A stretch of DNA of 15,094 nt from Bacteroidales bacterium UBA1458 (GCA_002325785.1 DCSU01000102.1:1-15094), one strand, 5' to 3'. Counted from the first letter of the stretch, positions 6,860-14,186 are shown. Notes: a model not told the origin generated them from the sequence alone. Numbers and translations: made by a program.

Positions 6860-7527
6860 ACCCCGGGAGGGAGATAAGATACATCGATTTCCACACGCAC
6901 CATTCCAGGGGCAGTGATGATACCATTGCCATTGTGAACCTCATGGCAGGAGAGAATGTGCCGGCAGATTTTTCCGCGAACACCCTCTTTTCTGCAGGAA
7001 TCCACCCCTGGTTTATTACGGAAGAGAATTCGCTTCAGCTTCTGACAGAGCTTGTTCTCACTGCTGCCCATCCTCATGTAGTATTGATCGGGGAGGCGGG
7101 ATTTGACCGGCTGAAAGGAGCCCGCATGGAGGTGCAGTACAGTGCCTTTATCAACCAGGCTGCAATGGCCGGAGAGTTGAATAAGCCCATGGTTATACAT
7201 TGTGTCAGGGGCTGGGAGGAGCTGCGCCGGGCATGCAGGGAGGTGAAACCGGACAGGCCATGGATCATACACGGATTCAGGGGTAGTGGTAAGCTGGCGG
7301 CCACACTGGATGATGAGGGCTTCTGGTTCTCACTCGGGAAAAGGGGGATCACCCCGGAGATACTGGGGGTGATCAGTCGTGAAAGAATCCTTCTGGAGAC
7401 CGATGACACAGGTGAGCCGATAGCTGATGTTTACAGGCACTTTGCAGACAAAGCCGGTTGCGATGAAGAGACTGCATCAGGCATCATTCGGAATAATTTC
7501 AACACTCTTTTCAACTTCAGAATCTGA
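6856..7527 (+). CDS. TatD-family metal-dependent hydrolase
   Basis: This 223-residue TIM-barrel amidohydrolase is of the TatD group (TatD DNases and relatives). The metal ligands are in place: HTH at 13-15 in IDFHTHHS, E80 in GEAGFDR, H115 in MVIHC, H139 in IIHGF and D183 in ETDD. GIHPWF at 48-53 is typical. It is shorter than E. coli TatD (about 260), which is usual for the Bacteroidota form. TatD proteins have 3'-5' exonuclease and tRNA/DNA quality-control roles, but the physiological substrate here is unknown. The start overlaps the gltX stop by four bases and the stop overlaps the tcdA start, so it is the middle gene of a tight operon. Confidence 0.9.
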   Translation: MNPGREIRYIDFHTHHSRGSDDTIAIVNLMAGENVPADFSANTLFSAGIHPWFITEENSLQLLTELVLTAAHPHVVLIGEAGFDRLKGARMEVQYSAFINQAAMAGELNKPMVIHCVRGWEELRRACREVKPDRPWIIHGFRGSGKLAATLDDEGFWFSLGKRGITPEILGVISRERILLETDDTGEPIADVYRHFADKAGCDEETASGIIRNNFNTLFNFRI

Positions 7528-8258
7528 TGGAACAATGGTTGGTACGTACGGAGATGCTTCTCGGCAAAGAGGCCCTGCAGAGGCTGAGCAATGCGCATGT
7601 TGTGGTAGCCGGATTAGGGGGAGTGGGGTCATGGGCTGCCGAGATGATATGCAGGGCCGGCATTGGAGCAATGACCATCATTGACGGCGACACTGTTTCA
7701 CCTGCAAATAAAAACCGGCAGCTGCCTGCCCTGACATCCACCACGGGAAGGAAGAAGGCCGAGGTGATGGGAGAGAGGCTCCTCGATATCAACCCTGCCC
7801 TGACGTTGCACATCATCCCGGAATTTATCCGTGACCAGAGAATGATTGATATACTGGAGGCGGACAGGTACGATTACATTGTTGATGCCATCGACACGCT
7901 GTCGCCCAAGGTGTTCCTGATCTACCACTCACTCAGGCTTAACCTTAAGATTGTCAGTTCAATGGGCGCCGGCGGCAAGTTTGACCCTACCGGGATCAGG
8001 GTGGCCGATATCTCTGAGACCAACTTCTGCAGTCTTGCCCGTATGCTCCGGAAGAAGCTCCATAAGCTGGGGGTCCGTGAAGGCTTCACAGCGGTATACA
8101 GTCCCGAGGTGGTCGACAAGGACCTGATTATCCGTGGCTCCGATGAGAGCAACAAAGCCTCCAGCGTAGGTACCATGTCATATATGCCCGCGGCATTCGG
8201 CATTGTCTGTGCGTCGGTAGTAATCAGGGAACTGACCGGCACTCTTGCTGAGAAGTAA
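7527..8258 (+). CDS. tcdA: tRNA threonylcarbamoyladenosine dehydratase (ThiF/E1 family)
   Basis: TcdA (YgdL/CsdL) uses ATP to cyclise t6A37 of ANN-decoding tRNAs to ct6A. The 243-residue protein shows the E1-like nucleotide-binding fold: GLGGVGSWAAE starting at residue 29, the acidic IIDGDTV near 51-57, NKNRQLPA near 61-68 with the ATP-contacting Arg, and AIDTLSPK. The TcdA-specific stretches SSMGAGGKFDPTGIRVADIS and CSLARMLRKKL separate it from ThiF, MoeB and HesA, and it has no zinc CxxC pair. The ATG uses the last base of the tatD TGA stop (TGATG), a coupled arrangement. The operon thus joins a tRNA charging enzyme with a tRNA modification enzyme. The convergent neighbour ends only eight bases away. 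Confidence 0.92.
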   Translation: MEQWLVRTEMLLGKEALQRLSNAHVVVAGLGGVGSWAAEMICRAGIGAMTIIDGDTVSPANKNRQLPALTSTTGRKKAEVMGERLLDINPALTLHIIPEFIRDQRMIDILEADRYDYIVDAIDTLSPKVFLIYHSLRLNLKIVSSMGAGGKFDPTGIRVADISETNFCSLARMLRKKLHKLGVREGFTAVYSPEVVDKDLIIRGSDESNKASSVGTMSYMPAAFGIVCASVVIRELTGTLAEK

Positions 8259-8266
8259 GAAAACCC

Positions 8267-9820
8267 TTATTTAGACATTGTTCCCTTCAATGCGGGAAGG
8301 TCATAACCCGGAGGTGTGCTCTGCCTGATATTCACCTCGGCAATCTCACCTTCAAACCTGCAGGTCATCTTTATGTGGTGAGGACTTTCAATATATCTGA
8401 GAGTAAGCGCGAGGGTAGTGTCATTCTCCCAGGTATAAGCTCCCGTCACCATGTTTGAGGATGTTGCTCCGGGCCTGCGCAGAATTCCGGGTCCCCCAAG
8501 CTCCGTTTCAGCTGTAATCCACTCCCCCCTCCCGAAAGGTATTGTGTGAACCTTATCGGTGGTACCGAGTGATAAGTTACAGGCATCTCCGGTAAAGTCC
8601 AGGGTGAGGTAATCAAGCTTTAGGTTATTTTCGGCAAGTAAGAATCTCTTGTCCTGTAGTCCTGCAATGACTGGTGAGTCGTCGGTTTTTACCGGCAGAG
8701 GCACCGTCAGTGATGCAAGTTTCGCGCTGAGCCTTTCGGCTGCCTCTTTGTTCTCAGGCAGCGCTTCATCGTTCATGGCCGGAAGGATGTATTTCCATAC
8801 CATATTGATTACATCCTGCATGTCAGGTGATTCTGAGGTTATGGCAACCACAGCATCTTTTTCGGGCATCACTATGATGTATTGCCCGAAGGCGCCGTCA
8901 GCCCTGTAGGCGTTGTTGCGGCTGCGCCAGAACTGGTAACAGTAACCCTGCATCCAGTCGCTTTTATCCTTTATCTCTTCCGGCGCACCCGGTGCCTGGT
9001 CAATCTTGAAAGTGGTGGCCTCCTCTACCCAGGTTGCCGGAATTACCTGCTTCCCGTTCCATGAGCCTTTCTGAAGGTACAGCTGACCGAATTTAGCCAT
9101 ATCCTCGGTTTTTACCCTGAGGCCCCATCCGCCGGTGTTAATGCCTTCGGGACTCGACTCCCAGTCCATCCCCTCAATGCCCAATGGTCCGAAGAGGCGA
9201 GGCTGAAGATAATCGGTAAGCTTCTCTCCGGTTACCTTCTGAAGTATGGCTGACAGCATAAAGGTGGCCATGGAGTTGTAAAGGAATACGCTTCCCGGCT
9301 CGTTCACCACGGGCAGGTTAAGAAATGCCGGTACCCAGTCGCTGCCTGACGAGGTGATGGCATTGGACGGCTCGGGCGACTGCCCCACGGTCATCGTGAG
9401 GAGATCCCTGACCGCCATGTCTGCAAGGAATGGTGATACCGTATCCGGAAGCTGATCAGGAAAGAATGAAATCACTTTGTCATCAACACTGAGCAGTTTT
9501 TCAGTCACGGCAAAACCAACAGCGGTAGAGGTGAAACTCTTGCTGACGGAGTAGAGGGTGTGCCTCAGCTCAGGCTTGTAGGGATCCCACCACCCCTCGG
9601 CAATCACCTTCCCGTGGCGTAATACCATGATGCTGTGGAATTCATGCCTGCTTACGGAGGCTGAGTCAAGGAACGTCAGAAGTCCTCCGGATGATACACC
9701 CTCGGCTTCAGGAGTACTGCGAGGCAATGACGATGTTACAGGAGCTTCATTTTTACAGCCTGTTAAAGCGGTGAAAAATGCCAGGACGGCAATGGAAGAA
9801 AAAAGGCGGGAGATTTTCAT
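8267..9820 (-). CDS. serine hydrolase lipoprotein, class C beta-lactamase/S12 fold
   Basis: This is a 517-residue exported hydrolase of the EstB/penicillin-binding-like group. The start is taken at 9818-9820 (MKISRLFSS), not the ATG at 9856, because it gives a clean signal peptide ending in the lipobox LTGC with C22 as the lipidated cysteine. The catalytic SxxK is SVSK at 91-94 in LYSVSKSFTSTAVG, the second motif is YNS at 181-183, and GAFGQ at 308-312 takes the place of the third (HxG/KTG) motif. After about residue 350 comes a C-terminal all-beta-looking domain of unknown role, as in many S12 proteins. The substrate (esters, beta-lactams, D-amino peptides) cannot be told from sequence. It is a single gene, with a terminator upstream at 9956-9988 and a -7 box at 9861-9868. 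Confidence 0.85.
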   Translation of the reverse strand: MKISRLFSSIAVLAFFTALTGCKNEAPVTSSLPRSTPEAEGVSSGGLLTFLDSASVSRHEFHSIMVLRHGKVIAEGWWDPYKPELRHTLYSVSKSFTSTAVGFAVTEKLLSVDDKVISFFPDQLPDTVSPFLADMAVRDLLTMTVGQSPEPSNAITSSGSDWVPAFLNLPVVNEPGSVFLYNSMATFMLSAILQKVTGEKLTDYLQPRLFGPLGIEGMDWESSPEGINTGGWGLRVKTEDMAKFGQLYLQKGSWNGKQVIPATWVEEATTFKIDQAPGAPEEIKDKSDWMQGYCYQFWRSRNNAYRADGAFGQYIIVMPEKDAVVAITSESPDMQDVINMVWKYILPAMNDEALPENKEAAERLSAKLASLTVPLPVKTDDSPVIAGLQDKRFLLAENNLKLDYLTLDFTGDACNLSLGTTDKVHTIPFGRGEWITAETELGGPGILRRPGATSSNMVTGAYTWENDTTLALTLRYIESPHHIKMTCRFEGEIAEVNIRQSTPPGYDLPALKGTMSK

Positions 9821-9843
9821 TTGGGACTGATGACGGTTAAATA

Positions 9844-9911
9844 AACAGGTTATCAATACTCAAAAATAAAAAAAAATTACCTTGATTACCTGTTATTTCC
9901 TGCAAACAGGT
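9844..9911 (-). promoter_or_regulatory. promoter region of the serine hydrolase with AACAGGT repeats
   Basis: On the minus strand TATTTTTG (9861-9868) is a perfect TAnnTTTG -7 box about 40 bases before the start codon; no convincing -33 box lies 19-20 bases upstream. Around it the heptamer AACAGGT occurs three times: 9844-9850, inverted at 9888-9894, and 9905-9911. The latter two form an inverted repeat with a 10-base spacer. ATTACC also repeats at 9876-9881 and 9885-9890. This may be a regulated promoter. Confidence 0.4.
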
Positions 9912-9955
9912 ACATCACATGGCCTGACGGGGATGGAGGAACCGGTTCTTTCATG

Positions 9956-9988
9956 AAAAAAGCTGCCCCGTGACTTCCCGGTGGCGGC
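9956..9988 (-). terminator. intrinsic terminator of the metal-handling operon
   Basis: On the minus strand the stem GCCGCCaCCG pairs with CGGGGCAGC over an 8-base loop, with one bulge and one mismatch, and is followed directly by six Ts (9961 down to 9956). It lies 19 bases after the stop of the HMA-domain gene and ahead of the serine hydrolase promoter, so it separates the two units. Confidence 0.75.
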
Positions 9989-10007
9989 CTGCATTAAAGG
10001 AATGGGT

Positions 10008-10337
10008 CTACTTCACCTCAGTCTTCTCCTTCTCTTTTTCTGTAATCTCTTTTGCCGTATAACCCAGCTTTTCAATGGCTCTTTTCAACTGCTCCGACTC
10101 CGCTTTCTCCTTTTGATACTGGATAGTGACCTCTTTTGTCGGAAGATCGCATTTCACATCTTTTACCCCCTTGATAAACGGTATGTTCTTCATAATTGTG
10201 TTGACGCAGTTCTCACAGTCAATGCTGGTTTCGAACCTGACAGTTGAGAGCTCTTTCTTGTCTTTGTCCTGTGCAGCCAGCACAGCTGTTGAGAAGATCA
10301 GCAGCATTGCTGAGGTGATGATGATGTTTCTTTTCAT
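10008..10337 (-). CDS. periplasmic heavy-metal-associated (HMA) domain protein
   Basis: This 109-residue protein begins with a signal peptide (MKRNIIITSAMLLIFSTAVLAA, cleavage likely near residue 22) and then a single ferredoxin-like HMA domain. The metal-binding CxxC is C41/C44 in SIDCENCVNTIM; copper-chaperone HMA domains usually have M before the first x (MxCxxC), so the ligand environment differs a little. GVKDVKCDLPTKEVTIQY and the terminal LGYTAKEI are standard HMA elements. The last 15 residues are highly charged (EKEKEK). It is 21 bases downstream of the TonB receptor gene and last in the operon. It probably takes or delivers Cu, Zn or another soft metal in the periplasm. The metal is not determinable from sequence. 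Confidence 0.88.
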   Translation of the reverse strand: MKRNIIITSAMLLIFSTAVLAAQDKDKKELSTVRFETSIDCENCVNTIMKNIPFIKGVKDVKCDLPTKEVTIQYQKEKAESEQLKRAIEKLGYTAKEITEKEKEKTEVK

Positions 10338-10358
10338 GGTATTGCTTTTAAGTGATTA

Positions 10359-12617
10359 TCAGTTTTCTTTACGGTCAAGGGTAAACCTGAATCCGGCATA
10401 GAGTTTCCGCCCGTGAACAGGCCCCCATATCATGTTTGAATCAAAATACTCGCCAAAGGGATTTTCAGCTGCGATGATTGCATCATGCTGTCTTGACCCT
10501 GTTATATTCTCAGCCCCTATATAAATGCTCCACGTCCTGAAGTATTTTGTCAATTGGGCATTCATGACAGGGTATGCATTGAAAGTTTCGTGTCTCATGT
10601 AGGGCTCCGGGTTTGACATTGTAGAGGGTATTCTGCCCGGGCCGTTATACTGCAGGGTATAATCAGCCTGCCATTTTCTCATCCTCGTGGTGTATGAGAC
10701 TGCGAGCAATCCCTTATAGCGTGAGGTGAGCGGTTTCTCGCGCAGCTCGCCGCCGATGGTTTGCCTGACATTGTTCCAGCGCCATGCGGCTGTGATGTCA
10801 AGACCCGTAACCGGTTGCATCTGTGCCTCCAGCTGAAGCACATTTGAATATGATTTGCCATTGAGGTTGTAGAATAGCACCTGGTCTATGCTGGAGTCCA
10901 GGTCGGTGACAATCTGTTTGAGGAATGTTGTCCTGTATGCTTCGCCTGTCAGTCTAAGTTCACTGCTTCCCAGGGGAATGTAACCGGTGAGGTTTATGCC
11001 GGCGTTCCAGGCCTCCTCGATGTCGAGGTCATCTGAGATCACTATATCTCTGCTGCTTGCCAGGTAGTACATGTTCTCGGCCATGACGTGCACGGTCCTG
11101 AATCCTTTACCGGCCGATGCCCTCAGGGTCATTTTAGGTGTCAGCTCGTAGCGCAGGTGTATCCGCGGGGTGAACTGTGCTCCGTGGTTTCGGTAGAAGT
11201 CGTACCGCACACCGGCAAGCAGAGTTACCCTGGCCGAATCGGTGTAGGTGTACTGGAGGAACACACCGGGTACCGATTCGATGGTCTCATCAACCATGTC
11301 AGGGACCACATCGCCAACAATAAACCTGTAGGCGCCGCGCATCTCATCATAGTGGTCAAAGCGGTAGCTTGCTCCTGCATCAACGATATGCTTCTCTGCC
11401 GGGAAATACTGGTAGAGAAGGTTTGAGTAATAGCTTTTCTGGGTACCGTCATACTTGTTATAACCCATCCATGAATTCATCTCATGGAAAGTCACGCTCT
11501 GTATCCATCCGATAGACATATTGTCACCAGGGCCGAACATTCCGCCGAGTTTGGTGAATGCTTCAGCCCGTTCGGTGCCGATGTTTATCCCGTACCCGTC
11601 ATCCCAGGTGTTGCTACTGCTGCGGTCATAGTCGAACTGTCCGCCGATGCGTTCCTCCTGCATGTATTTGATCCCGGCACGGAAGGTGAGGTTATTGCTC
11701 ATGTAGTCCCAGCGGTTCATGAAGCTGTACTGCCTGACATCGGGTTCATCCCGGAAACCGTCCCCGTTGTGGTCGCTGGCGCCTGACTGTGTCTCACCGT
11801 GGCCCAGGATCATTGTGCTCCAGTAATCATTGAGCCTCACCGAGGCGTTGGCATTGGTCTCGATCTTACCGGCATCACTAACGAAGCCGTTTATAAAGAC
11901 TATCTCGCTGGTAGCAGGTTTCTTGTATTCGACATTAATCTGCCCGGTGATAGATTCATTCCCGTTGCGTACCGTGGATGTACCCTTGGAGACCTGGATC
12001 GACTCCATCCACGGTCCGGGCACATAACTCAGTCCGTATGCCGCTCCCAGTCCGTACATGGAAGGGATGTTCTCAGTGAGTATCTGCACGTATGAACCGG
12101 CAAGGCCCAGCAGTTGTATCTGCTTTGCGCCGGTGGCGGCATCTGCGTAGTTGACGTCTACCGAAGGGTTGGTGACGAAGCTTTCCGACAGGTTGCAGCA
12201 GGCTGCCTTGCAAAGCTCCGCCGCAGTGATATTTACTGTAGCGATGGTAGCATCCCTGTCCAAATGTGCGCCGGTGGCTCGACCGATGACGGTGACTTCG
12301 CCGATTATGCTGTTCTCATTCAGAAATATTTCCACATAGTCATCGCCGGGTGCTACCCTGAGCGTATCAGGAGTATAACCGACAAAACTTGCAACCAGCA
12401 GGTCATTGCCCCTGGTTCTCCGGAGAGTAAAGTATCCGGCGGGGTTTGTTGAGGTGCCGGTGGCGGTCCCCGCCCATACTAAGTTTGCACCGGGAAGGGC
12501 TATGCTGTCAGGTGATCCGCCGCCGCCCGCGATCATCACCTTACCCTCTATCCTGCCCTGGGCAAGGAGGGAAGTCGGGATGATCAATAATATTATTAAA
12601 ATTAATATCTGCTTCAT
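10359..12617 (-). CDS. TonB-dependent outer-membrane receptor, metal-associated type
   Basis: This is a 752-residue receptor with the start at 12615-12617 (MKQILILIILLIIPTSLLAQ), which gives a proper signal peptide. The ATG 18 codons upstream gives a poor charged N-terminus and overlaps a palindrome. Next comes a carboxypeptidase-regulatory-like beta-sandwich (GRIEGKV to about residue 105), then a plug domain starting around 115 with CKAACCNLSESF at 136-147 and QIQLLGLAGSYVQILTENIP. A 22-strand barrel fills the rest and ends in a terminal beta-strand GRKLYAGFRFTLD. Cysteines are rare in such proteins, so a CKAACC cluster suggests metal or metallophore contact. It lies between a Cys/His-rich exported protein and an HMA protein, which supports heavy-metal traffic, most likely copper. 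The substrate is inferred from context. Confidence 0.88.
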   Translation of the reverse strand: MKQILILIILLIIPTSLLAQGRIEGKVMIAGGGGSPDSIALPGANLVWAGTATGTSTNPAGYFTLRRTRGNDLLVASFVGYTPDTLRVAPGDDYVEIFLNENSIIGEVTVIGRATGAHLDRDATIATVNITAAELCKAACCNLSESFVTNPSVDVNYADAATGAKQIQLLGLAGSYVQILTENIPSMYGLGAAYGLSYVPGPWMESIQVSKGTSTVRNGNESITGQINVEYKKPATSEIVFINGFVSDAGKIETNANASVRLNDYWSTMILGHGETQSGASDHNGDGFRDEPDVRQYSFMNRWDYMSNNLTFRAGIKYMQEERIGGQFDYDRSSSNTWDDGYGINIGTERAEAFTKLGGMFGPGDNMSIGWIQSVTFHEMNSWMGYNKYDGTQKSYYSNLLYQYFPAEKHIVDAGASYRFDHYDEMRGAYRFIVGDVVPDMVDETIESVPGVFLQYTYTDSARVTLLAGVRYDFYRNHGAQFTPRIHLRYELTPKMTLRASAGKGFRTVHVMAENMYYLASSRDIVISDDLDIEEAWNAGINLTGYIPLGSSELRLTGEAYRTTFLKQIVTDLDSSIDQVLFYNLNGKSYSNVLQLEAQMQPVTGLDITAAWRWNNVRQTIGGELREKPLTSRYKGLLAVSYTTRMRKWQADYTLQYNGPGRIPSTMSNPEPYMRHETFNAYPVMNAQLTKYFRTWSIYIGAENITGSRQHDAIIAAENPFGEYFDSNMIWGPVHGRKLYAGFRFTLDRKEN

Positions 12618-12664
12618 AGGGTAAAATTTTGGTATAAAAAACTTTGCTGAGCGCCCGTGGAGAA

Positions 12665-12676
12665 ATTGCATGCAAT
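12665..12676. promoter_or_regulatory. 12-bp perfect palindrome upstream of the TonB receptor
   Basis: ATTGCATGCAAT is a perfect 12-bp palindrome 48 bases before the receptor start, within the 139-base gap after the Cys/His-rich gene. A one-mismatch copy, ATTGTATGCAAT, lies at 14646-14657 downstream of mscL. The position suits an operator for a metal-responsive regulator, but perfect 12-mers of this kind are expected a few times by chance in 15 kb. Confidence 0.3.
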
Positions 12677-12756
12677 GACCCGGCGGGTATTTTCACAACA
12701 ATATACGTGGGACATGATTTGTCATGCCTCCGCAATTTGTTGTCCCTATGAATGAT

Positions 12757-13194
12757 TCAAGAGATAATCTGACAGTGCATTGTTGTCAGGTCGCGTCCGC
12801 AGTGGTACGCTTTGTCATTGATAAAATGACGGACGCTCTTCATTGGATGATTCTGCATGACGGCTACAATTGTTGCGGCAAGGAAGTATGGCAGAATTTC
12901 AATCTGTACTTCCGCACGCAACAGTTCGTCAGTCACAACCCTCTCAGCCTCATGTGAGCAGCAATCGTCCGAGAAGACCATCTCATCCGTGCTGTGTTGG
13001 TGATGCTTTGCCCCGGCAGTGTGAATGCAGCAACAGCTGTTCTCCTCACCGTTACCCATTACAGTGGCAACCACCTCGTCTGTTCCGCAGTGCTGGCATG
13101 TATGCCGGATGAGGGTGTACCCAAAGCTGCCTGAGAGGATCAGGATCATCAAAACTGTTGATATAATGGGCGATATGGACCGTATAATTTTCAA
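12757..13194 (-). CDS. small Cys/His-rich exported protein resembling the HYC_CC_PP group
   Basis: This protein is about 145 residues. I place the start at a TTG (13192-13194), giving MKIIRSISPIISTVLMILIL as a signal peptide or anchor, because the ATG at 13245 lies inside the terminator of the preceding gene. An ATG 14 codons further in (13150-13152) is an alternative. After the hydrophobic segment come HTCQHCG, then CCCIHTAGAKHHQH, then DDCCSHE, and near the end YHCGRDLTTMHCQ. A second hydrophobic stretch (EILPYFLAATIVAVMQ) precedes that tail. The layout matches a small Bacteroidota family I know as HYC_CC_PP, usually found beside CKAACC-type TonB receptors; here HYC is HTC and PP is replaced by HC. 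It probably binds metal in the periplasm. The function is unproven. Confidence 0.65.
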   Translation of the reverse strand: MKIIRSISPIISTVLMILILSGSFGYTLIRHTCQHCGTDEVVATVMGNGEENSCCCIHTAGAKHHQHSTDEMVFSDDCCSHEAERVVTDELLRAEVQIEILPYFLAATIVAVMQNHPMKSVRHFINDKAYHCGRDLTTMHCQIIS

Positions 13195-13234
13195 CGTTAC
13201 AAATATAACAAAAGATAATCCGGTTTGTTGCGTT

Positions 13235-13273
13235 AAGAAAAACAAAGGGTGTCCGACGGGGGCACCCTTTGTT
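13235..13273 (-). terminator. intrinsic terminator after the BON-LysM gene
   Basis: The arms AACAAAGGGTG (13241-13251) and CACCCTTTGTT (13263-13273) are perfectly complementary over 11 bp, and the stem can extend inward by about three more pairs. On the minus strand the stem runs straight into a T-rich stretch (TTTGTTTTTCTT). It ends the dodecin/BON-LysM unit 26 bases after its stop and marks the next minus-strand gene as starting further left. Confidence 0.88.
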
Positions 13274-13299
13274 AATTATCTTAATATGTTGCACTAGTC

Positions 13300-13761
13300 T
13301 TACTGCAGCGGCGGTATAACCAGCACCTGCCCGGGGTAAATGAGATCAGGATCCTTGAGCATCGGTTTGTTGGCCTCAAAGATTACCGGGTATTTCTTGG
13401 CATCACCATACACTTCCTTGGCAATTTTTGAAAGGTAATCGCCTTTTTTCACAGTATAAAACTGTTTCTCGGGTGCAGGAGGAGCAACCGGTGGCGATGC
13501 AATAACCAGTAGATGATCTTCAACGGCTGATATCCCATCAACGTTTCCAGCGGTAACAATGATCTTGTTCTTGTTTGCCAGCGTATCAACCTTGCCATGA
13601 AGGATTACCTTCTCCCCGTCTACAGCTACCTGAACGGCGCTGACATCGAATCCGAACTTTTTAATATGTTCCATGATAAGATTTGCCTTGTCTTCCTCAC
13701 GCTTCTCCCCTGACTTGAAGATCTTGGCTCCTGCGTTCTTAATGAATGAGATTAGTCCCAT
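13300..13761 (-). CDS. kbp: BON-LysM protein of the Kbp/YgaU type
   Basis: The 153-residue protein matches E. coli Kbp (YgaU, LysM), the cytoplasmic K+-binding stress protein, end to end from memory. It has the same N-terminus style (MGLISFIKNAGAKIF), then a BON domain at about 25-88 (VDGEKVILHGKV, AGNVDGISAVEDHL), a short Pro/Ala linker (PPVAPPAPE) and a LysM domain at about 100-152 (FYTVKKGDYLSKIAKEVYGD, IFEANKPMLKDPDLIYPGQ). There is no signal peptide, so a cytoplasmic location is likely despite the LysM. It lies 17 bases downstream of the dodecin gene and shares its transcript, ending at a strong terminator. In E. coli the homologue is induced by osmotic stress; the divergent mscL fits that. 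Confidence 0.9.
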   Translation of the reverse strand: MGLISFIKNAGAKIFKSGEKREEDKANLIMEHIKKFGFDVSAVQVAVDGEKVILHGKVDTLANKNKIIVTAGNVDGISAVEDHLLVIASPPVAPPAPEKQFYTVKKGDYLSKIAKEVYGDAKKYPVIFEANKPMLKDPDLIYPGQVLVIPPLQ

Positions 13762-13778
13762 AATGTGTCCGTATTTAC

Positions 13779-13979
13779 TTATACAACTTCAAAAGTGATC
13801 TTCGCATTTACACGGAATTCAGTGATCTTGTTTTTGGCCACCACTGCACTCTGTTCCTTTATATAGACAGAACGAATTTCCTTTACAGTTTTAGCTGCCG
13901 TCTTCACGGCAATAGCCGTTGCATCTTCCCAGCTTACAGGTGAGGATGCGAGAATCTCAATAACTTTTAGTACTGCCAT
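13779..13979 (-). CDS. dodecin family flavin-binding protein
   Basis: Dodecins are 65-70 residue proteins that form hollow dodecamers and store or buffer flavins. This 66-residue protein has the complete beta-alpha-beta-beta pattern: AVLKVIEILASSPVSWEDA, a helix AIAVKTAAKTVKEI, then RSVYIKEQSAVV and KITEFRVNAKITFEVV. In many bacterial dodecins the first beta-strand after the helix carries a Trp that stacks on the flavin ring (IRGAWVKEQ); here the matching residue is Y39. This may weaken flavin binding or change the ligand, or may be usual for the Bacteroidota branch. It is the first gene of a two-gene unit with the Kbp-like protein and is divergent from mscL. Confidence 0.92.
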   Translation of the reverse strand: MAVLKVIEILASSPVSWEDATAIAVKTAAKTVKEIRSVYIKEQSAVVAKNKITEFRVNAKITFEVV

Positions 13980-14134
13980 AATCTTTAATTTAATAGGTTT
14001 ATAACCAATATGTTTAAATATATTTTTATGCTTAAAAAGGATGTCTAAGATAGCAAAAAAAAATGAGACTAACTAATAAATATTCGGATTAGCTAAATGT
14101 TAAGATTACAAAATTTATATGTCATACTTTTTAT

Positions 14135-14142
14135 ATATTTGA
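14135..14142 (+). promoter_or_regulatory. -7 box for mscL in the AT-rich dodecin/mscL spacer
   Basis: TATATTTG is a perfect TAnnTTTG match about 45 bases before the mscL ATG at 14187. No good -33 TTTG lies 19-20 bases upstream (TTTA at 14115-14118 is 16 bases away). The rest of the 207-base divergent spacer (13980-14186) is very AT-rich, with A/T runs such as nine As near 14056-14064, and shows no clear dodecin promoter or operator. Confidence 0.4.
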
Positions 14143-14186
14143 CTGATGTAACCTGATTGTATTATCTAACCAAAAACCTGAAGAAT

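Noticed and set aside
6535..7272. 245-codon open frame on the minus strand
   Set aside because: It runs antisense across the gltX end and tatD, both of which have clear family motifs; its translation shows no domain.
9939..9948. GAACCGGTTC palindrome as an operator
   Set aside because: It is a 10-bp palindrome just beyond a terminator and far from any start; such short palindromes are expected by chance.
12618..12671. Longer N-terminus for the TonB receptor (ATG at 12671)
   Set aside because: The extra 18 residues put charged and aromatic residues before a perfect signal peptide beginning MKQILIL.
12709..12746. GGGACA/TGTCCC inverted repeat as a terminator after the Cys/His-rich gene
   Set aside because: The 6-bp arms span a 26-base loop with no T-run; read-through to the TonB receptor is more likely.
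13195..13245. Longer N-terminus for the Cys/His-rich protein (ATG at 13245)
   Set aside because: That ATG lies inside the intrinsic terminator of the upstream gene, so it would rarely be transcribed.
14157..14186. MscL start at 14157
   Set aside because: Ten residues would precede the conserved MGLVKEFKEF start, and the site is too close to the -7 box at 14135-14142.
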